Below, piece by piece: positions 41,640 to 52,112 of a stretch of 64,000 nt of DNA. Position 1 is the first letter of the stretch. Each line of letters starts with the position of its first letter. A program made the translations under genes and the position numbers. Source of the stretch: Erinaceus europaeus (taxonomy: Eukaryota > Chordata > Mammalia > Eulipotyphla > Erinaceidae); assembly GCF_950295315.1 (NCBI RefSeq), contig NW_026647647.1, positions 1-64,000 of the forward strand, written 5' to 3'. Below the pieces are notes generated by a model that had not been told where the DNA came from, did not search any database, and was given only the letters and a program-made list of their open reading frames with translations.

Positions 41640-42478
41640 ACTATTATAATTTGTCGGAGCTAAATATGAAGTCCTGAGTGTGGTTTGATATGGAACTTGA
41701 AGGGATCATGTTGAGTGAGATAAGACAGAAAAAGGAGGAGAAGAACAAGTTCTAGATAGTCTCACTTATAGACGGAACTGAAGAAGGAAAGATAGAAAGG
41801 GAAACAAACACAAGGTGAAATCTGGACCAGGTGTGGTGCACTGAATGAAAGCAAAGGACTCTGGGGAAGGAGGGAGAGGCAGGAGGGGGAGGGGAAACAA
41901 CAGGTCCTGATGAGTGATGATAAGAAGGGCCCTAAGTTGGTCCATGATTGCTCAACAATTTGTTTGGCTTTATATGTTAACTCTCTTTTCAGTCACCAGG
42001 TTCCAGGTGCTAGCATGATGCCGACCAGACTTCCCTGGACAGACAACCCCACCAACATGTCCTGGAGCTCTGCTTCCCCAAAGCCCTGCCCCACTAGAGA
42101 AAGAGAGAGGCAGGCTGGGAGTATGGATCCACCTGTAAACGCCCATGTTTAGCAGGGAAGCAATTACAGAAACCAGACCTTCCACCTTCTGCATCCCACA
42201 ATGACCTTGGGTCCATACTCCCAAAGGGTTAAAGAATAGGAAAGCTATCAGAGGAGAGGATGGGATACAGAGTTCTGGTGGTGGGAACTGTGTGAAGCTG
42301 TACCCCTCTTATCCTATGATTTTGTCAATGTTTCCTTTTTATAAATAAAAGAACTTTTAAAAAGGGACCTAAGTTATATGGAGATAGTGTTTTGTTATGG
42401 CATGGAGTGGAGAATTTGGACACGTGTCAACCACTGTACTGTAAACCATCAACCCTCCAATAAAATGATAAAAAAAAA
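41640..42478 (+). mobile_element. Old L1 3' end split by a younger L1
   Basis: 41640-41938 resembles the ORF2 end and 3' UTR (TGTTGAGTGAGATAAG, CTTATAGACGGAACTG, GTGTGGTGCACTGAATG). 42362-42478 completes it (TGTACTGTAAACCATCAACCC then an A-rich tail). Confidence 0.75.
41939..42361 (+). mobile_element. Young 5'-truncated L1
   Basis: Terminal 420 bp of the young 3' UTR. 14-bp TSD with one mismatch, AAGGGCCCTAAGTT / AAGGGACCTAAGTT (41925-41938, 42362-42375). Confidence 0.93.
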
Positions 42479-42490
42479 ATAAAACTCAGT

Positions 42491-42514
42491 TAAACACACA
42501 CACACACACACACA
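42491..42514 (+). repeat. (CA)n microsatellite
   Basis: About 11 CA units after an old L1 tail. Confidence 0.9.
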
Positions 42515-42524
42515 AAACAAAGGT

Positions 42525-43225
42525 TCAGGCCCAGTGGCATGCAAATTCAAAGGTATTATCAATGTATCATTAACGCTTAGAAGTCAGATCCAGGCACAAT
42601 CCTGTTTATGCAGTCTTTGTTCCAATAGAACGCACATCTTTACAAAGGGAGGTTTTCAAAGTGTTAGGAGTTTGCAGAAGATAATGAGACCCTTACAGAA
42701 CATCACAGGACACAAGAGCACCAGAGGCTCTAAAGCAAAAAGGCAGAAGGCTTCCAGGAGTCAGATAAGCTCCCTCTACTGCTACCTCTCCCTCTCCTCC
42801 CCTCATCCTTCCTTCTATTTCACTCATCATCTTTTGGAGACTCGATCTCTCCATTTCTCAGGCTACCTTATAGTGTAAGATGGATTGACAGATCTTCAGT
42901 TCTACCCAGAAAAGGAGACAGGCTCGCAAAACAAACAAACAAATACACTGAAAAGTCCACAGACAGGTTGAAGCAGCAGAAACAGATCCACTGACATCAG
43001 TAAAAAGACCCTGAAGGAAGAGGGAAGGGAAAGACTTCTGGTTGGGGCAGGAGGTTGGCATCCAGATGCAGGATGGTTGAGCAGTGTTGAGGGTCATGGA
43101 GAACGTAGACACTTTGTTTTCACAGGGTTTGTGCACATGGAATTGTGATACACTCGGTGAAGGGTGGGTTCTTTTTCACTGCATGAAGGGAGAGGAGTTT
43201 GTTCCATCGGGCCAGTGAAAAGTTG
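42525..43225. other. Single-copy-looking DNA
   Basis: No dispersed repeat recognised. Frames on both strands (up to about 115 codons) have no splice or homology support. Confidence 0.4.
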
Positions 43226-43485
43226 AGTCCCAGTGTGATGGAAGAAACCTTCCAATGCCCATGTCCAGTGGAGAAGCAATTACAGAAGCCAGACCTTCCA
43301 CTTTCTGCATCCCCCACAATGATATTGGGTCCATACTCCCAGAGGGATAAAGAACAGGAAAGTTATCAAGGGAGAGGATGGGACAGTGAGTTCTGGGGGT
43401 GGGCACTGTGTGGAAATGTACCCCTCTCATCCCTCTTACTCTATAGTCTTGTCAATAGTTCCATTTTATAAATAAATAAATAAGA
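43226..43485 (+). mobile_element. 5'-truncated L1 3' end
   Basis: CCAATGCCCATGTCCAGTGG, GCAATTACAGAAGCCAGACC, and CCATTTTATAAATAAATAAATAAG end. Confidence 0.88.
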
Positions 43486-43489
43486 AATT

Positions 43490-43893
43490 TGTTCTGCTTT
43501 ATAGCTTAATGTTTTTTTCAGCCACCAAGTTGCAGATGCTACCATGATGCCAACCTAAGTTCCCCAGACAGAGGACCTCTCCAGCATGTCCTGGAACCTC
43601 CCCTCCCCAGAGCCCTGCCCCACTAGGGAAAGATAGAAACAGGCTGGGGGTGTAGATCCACCTGCCAATGCCCATGTCCAGGAGAGAAGCAATGGCAGAA
43701 GCCAGAACTCCCAACTTCTGCTCCCCATAATGATCTTGGGTCCATGGTGCCTGAGGGATAAAGAATAGGGGAACTTCCAATGGAGGGGATGGGACACAGA
43801 ACTCTGGTGGTGGGAACTGTGTGAAGTTGCACCCTTCTTATCCTGTGGTCTTGTCAATATTTTTTATTTTATAAATAAATTAATAAAAAAAAA
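43490..43893 (+). mobile_element. 5'-truncated L1 3' end
   Basis: Second consecutive L1 3' UTR (TTCTGCTTTATAGC, CAGCCACCAAGTTGC to TATTTTATAAATAAATTAATAAAAAAA). Confidence 0.9.
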
Positions 43894-43902
43894 GAAGGGT
43901 TG

Positions 43903-44180
43903 GGAGTTGGGCAGTAGCACAGTGGGTTAAGCAAACGTGGCACAAAGTGCAAGGGCCCAAATAAGGATCCTGGTTTGTGCACCCTGGCTCCACACCTGCA
44001 GGGGAGTCACTTCACAGGCAGTGAAGTGGGTCTGCAGGTGTCTATCTTTCTCTCCCCCTCTCAATCTTCTCCTCCTCTCTCCATTTCTCTCTGTCCTATC
44101 CAACAAGGATGACATCGATAATAATAATTACAACAATAAAACAACAAGGGCAACAAAAGAAAATGAATTAAAAAATAAAG
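43903..44180 (+). mobile_element. Type I SINE
   Basis: GGGAGTTGGGCAGTAGCACAGTGGG head, box B lost (GGTTTGTGCACCC), ACACCTGCAGGGGAGTC and an AACAATAAAACAACAAGGG tail. Confidence 0.9.
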
Positions 44181-44324
44181 GTATAAAAGGGATAGGCTTG
44201 TACAAGTCTTGGCCTTTTGGACTTCATTTAAATGTCCGTTTAGACCAAGCAGAGACCTTCAGGAACCTCTCCCCTGAGCTTTTAGCTTTTAATTTTTTTT
44301 AAACCATTACATTTTTTTTGTATT

Positions 44325-44527
44325 ATCTGTATTTACTTATTGGATAGAGACAGTCAGAAATCGACAGGGAAGGGAGTGATAGAGAAGAAAAAAGACAGAG
44401 AGACACCTGCAGCCCTGCTTCACCATTTGCTAAGTTTACCCCCTGCAGATGGCGACCGGGGACTTGACCCCCAGTCCTTGTGCACTGAAACATGTGCACT
44501 CAACCAGGTGCACCAAAACCCAGGCCC
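44325..44527 (-). mobile_element. Type II SINE
   Basis: Minus strand: GGGCCTGGGTTTTGGTGCACCTGG head, GGGGTCAAGTCCCC, ATCTGCAGGGGG body and CCAATAAGTAAATAC tail. Confidence 0.88.
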
Positions 44528-44689
44528 TCCTATTCTAACTTTACTTTTTCATGTAACTTATCTGGGACTGTAATCAAGGACAAATTTAGATACTACACTT
44601 CTGTCATGCGTGTTCTCTTGAAATTCTTTTTGACCAAAGCCGCGTCAAACCCCTGAAGAGAATTCTTCCTCTTTTTACCTTTCTACACA

Positions 44690-44795
44690 AAGGGCCTAAG
44701 TTTGGAGTGACAGTGCTTTGCAGACATCTGTCACAAGGAGATGAGAAGTTGTACCCACTGGTCAATAAACTACTTCAATTTTTTTTAAAAGATCA
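44690..44795 (+). mobile_element. Probable old L1 3' end
   Basis: GGCCTAAGTTTGGAGTGACAG, CACAAGGAGATGAGAAGTTG, CTGGTCAATAAAC and an A-run echo the old L1 terminus. Weak. Confidence 0.45.
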
Positions 44796-44798
44796 TTA

Positions 44799-44922
44799 GA
44801 GGGCTGGGGGTAGATAGCACAATGATTATGGAAAAAAGGCTCTCCTGCCTGAGGCTCCAGATTCCCACATTCTGTCCCCCACACCAAGATAAATCAGAGG
44901 TGAGCAGAGCTCTGGTTTAAAA
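44799..44922 (+). mobile_element. Type IV SINE
   Basis: GGCTGGGGGTAGATAGCACAATG head, CCTGCCTGAGGCTCC, CACATTCTGTCCCCC in the box B position and GAGCAGAGCTCTGG, then A-tail. Confidence 0.85.
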
Positions 44923-44936
44923 AAAAAATCATTAGA

Positions 44937-46086
44937 CATATAAATCAGTAGTTAATTAATATGAGAGGGGGAAAATCAATTGTATGTCTCAAAGTTTCTT
45001 AAAACACAAACTGAATCTTTTTAATATATAGGCTGTGTATTTGATATGCAGACTCTCTCAAAAGCCTAGACCAAGCAGATTAGAAGCATCCAATAGCACA
45101 GCTATATACAAGATACTGGATACTGTACAGCAAACCATAACAAAAGGACTTTTCAAAGTTAACCCAATTAACAAATAATGTGATGATAACATTAACTATC
45201 GATTGTCTTTTTGAACCCTAAGACAGCAGGAACCTCACATCTCCATTATAGAGCCCCTACTTCCCCCAGTCCTGGAACCCTTGGATAGGGCCCACTTTCC
45301 CGTATGCATCTTCCAATCCAAACCAAATAATATTGCATCTGCTGATCACAACCTAACCAATGCAACGATTGCCACCTCAACATGCTTCACCTCAGACTGT
45401 GTCCAGAGACTTCACGTGTGGAATGACAACACTCAGCTTCATTACTCGGGTGAGACCTTTCCTTTTATAGTACACTCTAATTTCATCTCAGGTAGTTCAC
45501 TTTCTAACAAAGTCCCATAACCTAGATATACACCAGTTTCTGTGAGAGAGAGCTTATGTTCACACGTACCCATAAACTACTGCAAAATATATACCTGAAA
45601 GCAGAAGTACACTAGAGTTTGCAGTGAGTACCTCCCTAACACTTCCTCTCCACTATTCCAAGCCTGGGATCCGTGATTGCTCAACAAATTGTTTGGCTTC
45701 GTATGTTAACTCTCTTTTCAATCACCAGGTTCCAAATGCCACCAGGATGCTGGCCAGGCTTCCCTGGATTGAAGAACCCACCAATGTGTCCTGGAGCTCA
45801 GCTTCCCCAGAGACACACCTTACTAGGGAAAGATAGAGGCAGACTGGGAGTATGGACCGACCAGTCAACGCCCATGTTCAGCGGGGAAGCAATTACAGAA
45901 GCCAGACCTTCTACCTTCTGCAACCCTCAACGACCCTGGGTCCATGCTCCCAGAGGGCTACAGAATGGGAAAGCTATCATGGGAGGGGGTGGGTTATGGA
46001 GATTGGGTGGTGGGAATTGTGTGGAGTTGTACCCCTCCTACCTTATGTTTTTGTTCATTAATCCTTTCTTAAATAAAAAATTTTTT
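44937..46086 (+). mobile_element. Young 5'-truncated L1
   Basis: 1.15 kb of 3' UTR from ACATATAAATCAGTAG to the TTCTTAAATAAAAAATTTTTT end. Perfect 14-bp TSD, AAAAAATCATTAGA (44923-44936, 46087-46100). Its target lies in the tail of the type IV SINE. Confidence 0.95.
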
Positions 46087-46100
46087 AAAAAATCATTAGA

Positions 46101-46564
46101 AATGGGGGATTTTGTCAACAAATGCAAACATCACACACTAGCTCATGCTCTGCTGGGGACTTAGGGAGATAGCTTCCTTGAAAGAAGAAGAGCTATGTGC
46201 CTCTAAGGATCCCCCCAGACCCCCAAGAAAACCCCATCAAGGAAGAGTGATGACGGAGCCATTTTTCAAAAGTCTTTCAAAACGGCACTTAGGACAGTCC
46301 ATTATCTACAGCAGATGCTGGCAGCACTTAATATTCCCACAGAAACAATAAATGCTACCCAAATATGCTAAACACTGTAAGTTTAAGTGCTGAAATTTCA
46401 GTTATGAGGGAAGCTCCTTTATCTAGGCCCCTATCGATATGAACAGATGAGGTACTTTCCGTTGTTTTACAAGTATGCATAGTCATATATATTATTTGGG
46501 TCACCAGACTTATGGCTGGGGCTTGGGACCTGCACAAGGACTCCACTATTCCTATCAGTCTTTT
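46101..46564. other. No gene; possible SINE-module fragment at right
   Basis: 46515-46560 (TGGCTGGGGCTTGGGACC, GGACTCCACTATTCC) faintly resembles the SINE extra module on the minus strand. The rest is unassigned. Confidence 0.35.
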
Positions 46565-47105
46565 TTTTTTTTCTGACATCATCATCTCAGATAACACTTT
46601 TAGTCCACCTGCATGTTAGCTATTGGACTCAGGCAAAAATTACTGAAGACCCTTAGTTTCATCTGCTCTATTCTCACTATCTTTGGGTTCCTTGCTTAGT
46701 AAACATTTTGGCATGCTTTATATCTAACCACTTGTCAGCCACCAAGTTACAGATGCTACCATGATGCCATCCTGACTTTCCTGCACAGAGGACCTCACCA
46801 ATGTGTCCTGGAACCTCCCCTCCCCAGAGCCCTGCCCAATTAGGGAAAGACAGAGACAGGCTGGGGGTGTGGATCCACCTGTCAACACCCATGTCGAATG
46901 GAGAAGCAATTACAGAAGCCAGAACTCCCACCTTCTGCTCCCCATAAAGAATTTGGGTCCCTACTCCCAGAGGAATAAAGAAGAGAGGAGTTTCCAGTGG
47001 AGGAGACGGGACAGGCAACTCTGGTGGTGGAAACTGTGTGGAATTGCACCCCTGTGATCTTACAGTCCTGTACATCATTATTAAATCACTAATAAAATGT
47101 TTAAA
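46565..47105 (+). mobile_element. 5'-truncated L1, older 3' UTR
   Basis: CTGACATCATCATCTCAGATAAC, TAGCTATTGGACTCAGGC, CCACCAAGTTACAGATGC to CATTATTAAATCACTAATAAAATG. Perfectly ordered 540-bp 3' end. Confidence 0.9.
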
Positions 47106-47325
47106 ATAGCTTGTGATTAATAGTGGGATTCAAGATTGTATGCTAGCAGGGTACAGTTCCATACTGAACCTACCACCAAGATTCTGTATCTCAACCCTCT
47201 CAACAATAGTCATAGTTCTAACAGAGTCTTAGAAACAGTTTTTCAACTTCTGGTTGTTCTTTATTTGTTTACTTAGTTTTTCTTGTTCATTTTTTTTTTT
47301 GCAAGTCCATGTGTTTCAGTTCTTT

Positions 47326-47604
47326 TTTAAAGATTTTTTAATATTATTTATTTTCCCTTATGTTGCCCTTTTTATTGTTGTTATAGTTATTGTTGTTATT
47401 GATGTTGTTGTTATTAAATAGGACAGAGGGAAATGGAGAGAGGAGAAGACAGAGAGGGCGAGAGAAAGACAGAGAGACCTGAAGACCTGCTTCACCGCCT
47501 GTGAAGTGACTCCCCTGCAAGTGGGGCTCGAACCAGGATTCTAACACCAGTCCTTGCGCTTGGCACCACGTGTGCTTAACCCACTGCTCTACCACCTGAC
47601 TCCC
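47326..47604 (-). mobile_element. Type I SINE
   Basis: Minus strand, complete except that box B is contracted (GGTTCGAGCCCC directly before ACTTGCAGGGG). Perfect 16-bp TSD, TGTGTTTCAGTTCTTT (47310-47325, 47605-47620). The right TSD copy was later used by the Vingi insertion. Confidence 0.96.
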
Positions 47605-47623
47605 TGTGTTTCAGTTCTTTAGA

Positions 47624-48933
47624 CGGGTGCTGTCTTTGTTGATCTCACAGCAGCCTATGACACGGTCTGGCACCGCACCGTGGTCTCCTAGTCAAGATCT
47701 CAAGATGCCTGCCTCCATGGGTGGCCAACACTATATCGTTTCTCCTCCAAAACAGAAGATTCCGGGTGCATCTGGGTGACAAGTCTAGCAGATGGAGACC
47801 TGTCTCAAGTGGCCTCCCCCAGGGCTCTGTTCTGGCTCCTACGCTATTTAATATTTACATCAATGACCTCCCAGAAACTTCTTCAAGGAAGTTCATCTAC
47901 GCCGATGACATCTGCTGTGCAACTCAGGCATCCAAGTTCGACATCCTCGAGGAAACACTCACGAAAGACATGTCTCTGATATCTGATTACTGTAAAAAAT
48001 GGTGACTAATCCCTAGCACTGCAAAAATGGTATCATCTGTTTTCCATCTACACCATGCCTCGGCCTCGCGTGAGCTTAATGTGCAGCTTGGCGGTACGAG
48101 AATCCGGCATGAAGCCCAGCCAGTCTATCTTGGCATTACTCTTGATCGCACTCTGACATTTCACGAACATCTCGTAAAAACTGCAGCAAAGGTGGGCGCG
48201 AGGAATAACATCATTGCAAGACTGGCCAGCTCCTCATGGGGCGCGAGCGCTTCCACACTAAGATCATCATCTCTGGCATTATGCTATTCCACTGCAGAAT
48301 ACTGTGCCCCAGTATGGTTCCACAGCCCCCATGTCCACTTGGTCGAATCCAAATTATATTCCTTCATGAGGATAATTTCTGGAACCATCTGTTCCACCCC
48401 GGTTCCATGGCTGCCAGTTCTTAGCAACATCGCCCTGCCAGATATTCGTCGGGATGCGGCATCATCTAAGTTCATTTCCCATGTCTACGCTCGACCGGAC
48501 CTGCCAATATACGTGGATATCTTCGCCCACCCTGTCCAACTCTTGATGTCTCGTCACCCAATCTGGTTCCCTATGCCTACACTGAACTTCTCTGTTCCAG
48601 TCTCTTGGAAACAGAGTTGGCAGTCAGCTGAGGTAAAGAACAAACACCTCATCCCAGACCCCTGCAAGCGTCAACCCGGCTTTGACCTAGCACGTTATGA
48701 TTGGGCCCTCCTCAATCGCTATCGAACAGGCCATGGCCGGTGCGCCGCTATGTTCCATCGCTGGGGAGCCAGAGACGACCCGAACTGCCCCTGCGGCTAC
48801 AGACAGACTATGACCCACATAGTCAACGACTGCCACCTCTCCAGATTCAAAGGAGGTCTTGAAACTTTACATCAGGCTCAACCTGACGCTGTTGACTGGC
48901 TACGGAAGAAGGGCAAACGCTAGAAGAAGAAGA
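47624..48933 (+). mobile_element. Vingi non-LTR retrotransposon, 5'-truncated
   Basis: 1.3 kb copy that begins inside the RT domain and runs to the end. It ends TAGAAGAAGAAGA and has a perfect 11-bp TSD, AGTTCTTTAGA (47613-47623, 48934-48944). It is the longest Vingi copy here and shares nearly identical 3' sequence with three other loci in the window. This points to recent activity of this horizontally acquired-looking family in hedgehogs. Confidence 0.95.
47629..48923 (+). pseudogene. Vingi polyprotein pseudogene (RT and C-terminal domain)
   Basis: RT motifs in order are [12 protein letters not shown] (47635, first catalytic Asp), [20 protein letters not shown] (about 47807-47866) and the catalytic YADD (about 47899-47910). 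Then come the thumb/linker (YLGITLDRTLTF, 48129) and a C-terminal C-x-C-x7-H-x4-C knuckle (48786-48833). There is a frame change near 47680-47690 with an in-frame TAG at 47689, and a TGA at 48003. Otherwise the frame is open to TAG at 48921. The endonuclease region is absent. There is no RNase H domain, as in Vingi. Confidence 0.93.
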
Positions 48934-49004
48934 AGTTCTTTAGAGTCCACATATGAGTTATAACATCTAGTTGTCTTTCACCTCTTTAAGTTATTTCAGT
49001 GTTT

Positions 49005-49130
49005 TGTTTTTTTTTTCTTCCCTAGTGAAGTTCTGGCTTATCGTGGTGCAGGGGATTGAACCTGGGACTTTGGAGCCTCAGTCTTGAAAGTCTCTTTGCA
49101 GAACCATTATGCTCTCTACCCCAGTCCTGT
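49005..49130 (-). mobile_element. Type IV SINE
   Basis: Minus strand: GGGGTAGAGAGCATAATGG head, GAGGCTCCAAAG, CCCAGGTTCAATCCCC box B and A-tail at 49005-49015. Confidence 0.88.
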
Positions 49131-49318
49131 ACTATATTACTCAGCATGATTACCTCAAGTTCTATCCATTTTGTCCCAAAGGGCAGACTATCATATTTTT
49201 GACAGCTGAGCAGTATTCAGTAGTATTCAGTATTTATCCCATAACGACTTCAGCCACCCATCTGTAGATGGGAATTTAGTCTGCTTCCACTCTTTGGCTG
49301 TTGAGAATAATTCAGCTC

Positions 49319-49518
49319 TGGGGTCAGGTGGCAGCGCACCTGGTTGAGGCACATGTCACAGTGCACAAGGATCCAGATTCAAGTCCCTGGTCCCCACCTG
49401 CAGGGAGAAAGCTTCCCAAGTGGTGAAGCTTTCTTTGCAGATGTCTCTCGGTCTCACTCCCTCTCTATCAACCCTTTCCCTCTCAATTTCTGGCTGCCTC
49501 TATCAAATAAAAAAAGAG
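49319..49518 (+). mobile_element. Type II SINE
   Basis: TGGGGTCAGGTGGCAGCGCACC head, CCCCACCTGCAGGG, CT run and TATCAAATAAAAAAAG tail. Confidence 0.9.
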
Positions 49519-49613
49519 AATAATTCAGCTGTGAACTGGGGACCTCACACTTGCAAGTCAAGTGTTCAACTTACTGAGCTACTTACTTTCTGGGTCAGAA
49601 TCAGTAAGAATGT

Positions 49614-50240
49614 AGGGCACCGGGGAGGTAACACACATAGTATAAAGCACAAAGACCTGTTCAAGGATCCCAGTTCGAGCCCCCAGCTCCCCACCTGCAG
49701 AGGGCTCACTTCACAGGTGGTGAAGGAGGTCTGCAGGAGTCTTTCTCTCCTCTTTATCCTCTCCTCCTTGCTCAAGGTTTCTCTGTCTATAATTGTCAGG
49801 CTAGCTTCGCAGGTGGGAGAGAGAGACGACCAGGGACTCATGGCTGAGTGGTACGCAGTTCAGTCTTTATTCATGTGGAACGCAACGCAATCTAAGCTAT
49901 CTCTAATCACAATCTTGTCCTTATATATCATGAGGCCGAAGAGTCAGGTCCGAAAAGGATGTACATAGGATAGGGGGTGGGGAGAAGGAAAAAGCGTGCA
50001 AAAGAGTGAGGATTAAACCAATGCCCTGGAGGCAGGGCAGTGCTTAGTTAACAGTGGTTATATAAATACAATACAGTATTAAGCAAGGGGGATTAAACCA
50101 ATGAAACAGAAGGGGTCTTAGAAGCAGAATTTAGAAGCATACCAACATATAATAAAGTGGGGAAAAATGGTCACCGGAAGCAGTGGATTCATAGTACTGG
50201 CACTGAGCCCCAGCAATAACCCTGGAGGCAAAATACTACT
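49614..50240 (+). mobile_element. Composite type I SINE split by a solo LTR
   Basis: 49614-49793 holds head, box B (AGTTCGAGCCCCC) and CT-rich part. 50154-50240 holds AAAGTGGGGAAAAATGG and the extra module (AGCAGTGGATTCATAG to ATAACCCTGGAGGC). The LTR between them duplicated TATAAT. Confidence 0.9.
49794..50147 (-). mobile_element. Solo LTR, class II ERV (family C)
   Basis: Minus strand from TGTTGGTATGC to TAGCCTGACA, with ATGAATAAAGACTGAAC as polyadenylation region (about 49860-49880). Perfect 6-bp TSD, TATAAT (49788-49793, 50148-50153). Same family and strand as 16905-17265. The CAACA / TGACA ends differ slightly. Confidence 0.92.
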
Positions 50241-50326
50241 ACTACTAATAATAATAAATTGATAAATATTTTAAGATGACATGTCAGGAAATAGATCAAC
50301 TGGGAGAGTATCAGATTTTTTTTTTT

Positions 50327-50604
50327 TTGTTTTTTCATTTATTTATTCCCTTTTGTTGCCCTTGTTATTTTATTATTGTAGTTATTACAGATGTTATTAT
50401 TGGTGTCATCGTTGTTGGATAGGACAGAGAGAAATGGAAAGAGGGAGGAAGAAAGAGAGGGGAGAGAAAGACAGACACCTGCCCTGCAGACCTGTTTCCA
50501 CACCTGTGAAGCAACTCCCCTGCAGGTGGGAAGCTGGGGGCTCGAACCGGGACCCTTAGGCTAGTCCTTGCGCTTTGCGCCACATGCGCTTAACTGCTGC
50601 GTGA
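50327..50604 (-). mobile_element. Type I SINE
   Basis: Minus strand: GCAGTTAAGCGCATGTGGCGC head, GGTTCGAGCCCCC box B, CCACCTGCAGGGGAGTTGC and AACAATAATAACATC-like tail. Confidence 0.92.
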
Positions 50605-50976
50605 ACCATGCTTGAGGTTCCCATCTCAGTCCTCAGCAAACCCTGGACTAGACTGAAATGGTGCTCTGGATTCTCTCTCTTTCTCCCCTCATTTGAAACT
50701 CATTTATAACAAGATCAATCTTTACCAAAAGGAATTCTAAGGTTATCACAGCACAAAGTTGAACCAAGTGTGAGTCCTTCTAAGCACAGTCACAAAGTAG
50801 GGCCTTCCTGGGCTCCATCAGACCACAAGATGAGTCATGTTTTATTTTCTTCTCATCTATCTAAGTTATATTCATCAAATAAATCATCTTTTGTAATGGC
50901 TAAGTAAGTAGCCATTATATAAAAAAAGAAAGAAAGAAAGAAAGGTCTTAGCCTCAATCTTCTCCACAAATACTCA
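50605..50976. other. No recognisable feature
   Basis: Single-copy-looking with a short GAAA microsatellite at 50927-50945. Confidence 0.4.
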
Positions 50977-51155
50977 TTGTTTTTTTTTAAAGACTTTATT
51001 TATTTACCAATGAGAAAGATAGAAGGAGAGAGAGAGAGAGAGAGAGAGAGAAGAACCAGACATCACTCTGGTACATGTGCTGCTTGGGATTGAACTCAGG
51101 ACTTCTCCATGTTTGACAGTCCAACACTTTATCTACTGTGCCACCGCCTGGACCA
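50977..51155 (-). mobile_element. Type III SINE
   Basis: Minus strand: GGTCCAGGCGGTGGCACAGTAG head, GAGTTCAATCCC box B, GTACCAGAGTGATGTCTGG middle, a CT-microsatellite and an AATAAATAAAGTCTTT tail. Confidence 0.9.
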
Positions 51156-51554
51156 TTCCATAGATATTTGTCGCATCAATAAATGCACTCCTTGGCCTCA
51201 ACCTGAACCCCTCTCTTCATGAACTTGTGCTGAAGATGCCTGTGGTGCATTGTGGTAAAGGGATGATAAATAAGATAAATAATTAAATAGATAAATATGA
51301 TAAATAGATAAATAGATAAATATGATAAATAAGATAAATAGTTCATCAGGAACCCATAACCATGACTGGTTGAATCACTTCTAGTTCCATTTGTGCTGGC
51401 TCGAGGGTTTTGATGACTGTAGAAGCCCTCTCATAATCTAATTATTTCCAGCTAGACTTGACATTTGAATTCTGAGGCTTTCAGCAAAGCTTCAGCAGGG
51501 CCCAGTCCCCCAGCCTAGCTCCCAGTAAACACAGCCCCCTCACCCCTACAAAAG
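51156..51554. other. Single-copy-looking DNA with a GATAAATA repeat
   Basis: 51267-51345 is a GATAAATA/AATA-type imperfect tandem array. The remainder, up to the ERV target site, has no recognised feature. Confidence 0.5.
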
Positions 51555-51560
51555 GCTTCC

Positions 51561-52094
51561 TGTTGTTAAAATTCGGAGGCTCTTGCCGGCCGGGTTGGCT
51601 TCGCGGGCGGGTAACAGAGACGCGGAGACAACGGCTGGGCAGGGCAGCTGTATTTCTTTATTCAGGAACAACGATTCATAAACTAAGACAAACTAATCAC
51701 CAAACAGAACTCCGCTGTCTCTTTGCGGCGGCGCAAGCACTCTCCCTTACTCTCGAACTCAGGAACTCTCCAACTCTCGTACTCGGGAACCCTCTGAAAC
51801 TCTGGCACACTGGGACTCTCTCTTACTCTGTAACCCAGAAACTCTCGAACTCAGGAACTCAGGAACTCTGGCAATCTCGAACTCAGGAACCCTCTCTCTT
51901 ACTCTCGAACTCTGAAACTCTCGCACTCTCGCACTCTCGAACTCCGGAACTCAGGAACTCTGTCACTGGGGAACTCAGGAACCCTCTCCCAGGGTCCCTT
52001 GGGGCGGGGCCAAGCAGGCCCGCGAAATTAACAGGACTCATCCAATTCTCTTGGAGGGGGAGGGCTAGAACAAGCCAATGTAAAGCATACGACA
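51561..52094 (-). mobile_element. 3' LTR of the minus-strand element (family A)
   Basis: 534 bp. On the minus strand it runs from TGTCGTATGC to TTAACAACA, with polyadenylation signal GAATAAAG (about 51656-51664). About 240 bp in the middle is an imperfect tandem array of GAACTC/GGAACTCTCG-type units (plus strand). It appears identical to the copy at 53712-54245. Confidence 0.93.
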
Positions 52095-52096
52095 AT

Positions 52097-52112
52097 TCCC
52101 CCTTTTCTTTTT
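52097..52112 (-). other. Polypurine tract (plus-strand primer)
   Basis: Minus strand AAAAAGAAAAGGGGGA directly before the LTR start AATTGTCG. This is the standard retroviral PPT position and composition. Confidence 0.9.

Larger units (their letters stand above)
47106..49318 (-). mobile_element. Old L1 (ORF2 end, minus) in pieces
   Basis: 48945-49004 and 49131-49318 read on the minus strand as the conserved end of L1 ORF2 and beyond: TCCATCTACAGATGGG, ATACTGAATACTACTGAATAC, GGACAAAATGGATAGAACTTG and TATGTGGACTCTAAAG. 47106-47309 may be its continuation. A type I SINE, the Vingi copy and a type IV SINE interrupt it. Confidence 0.55.
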
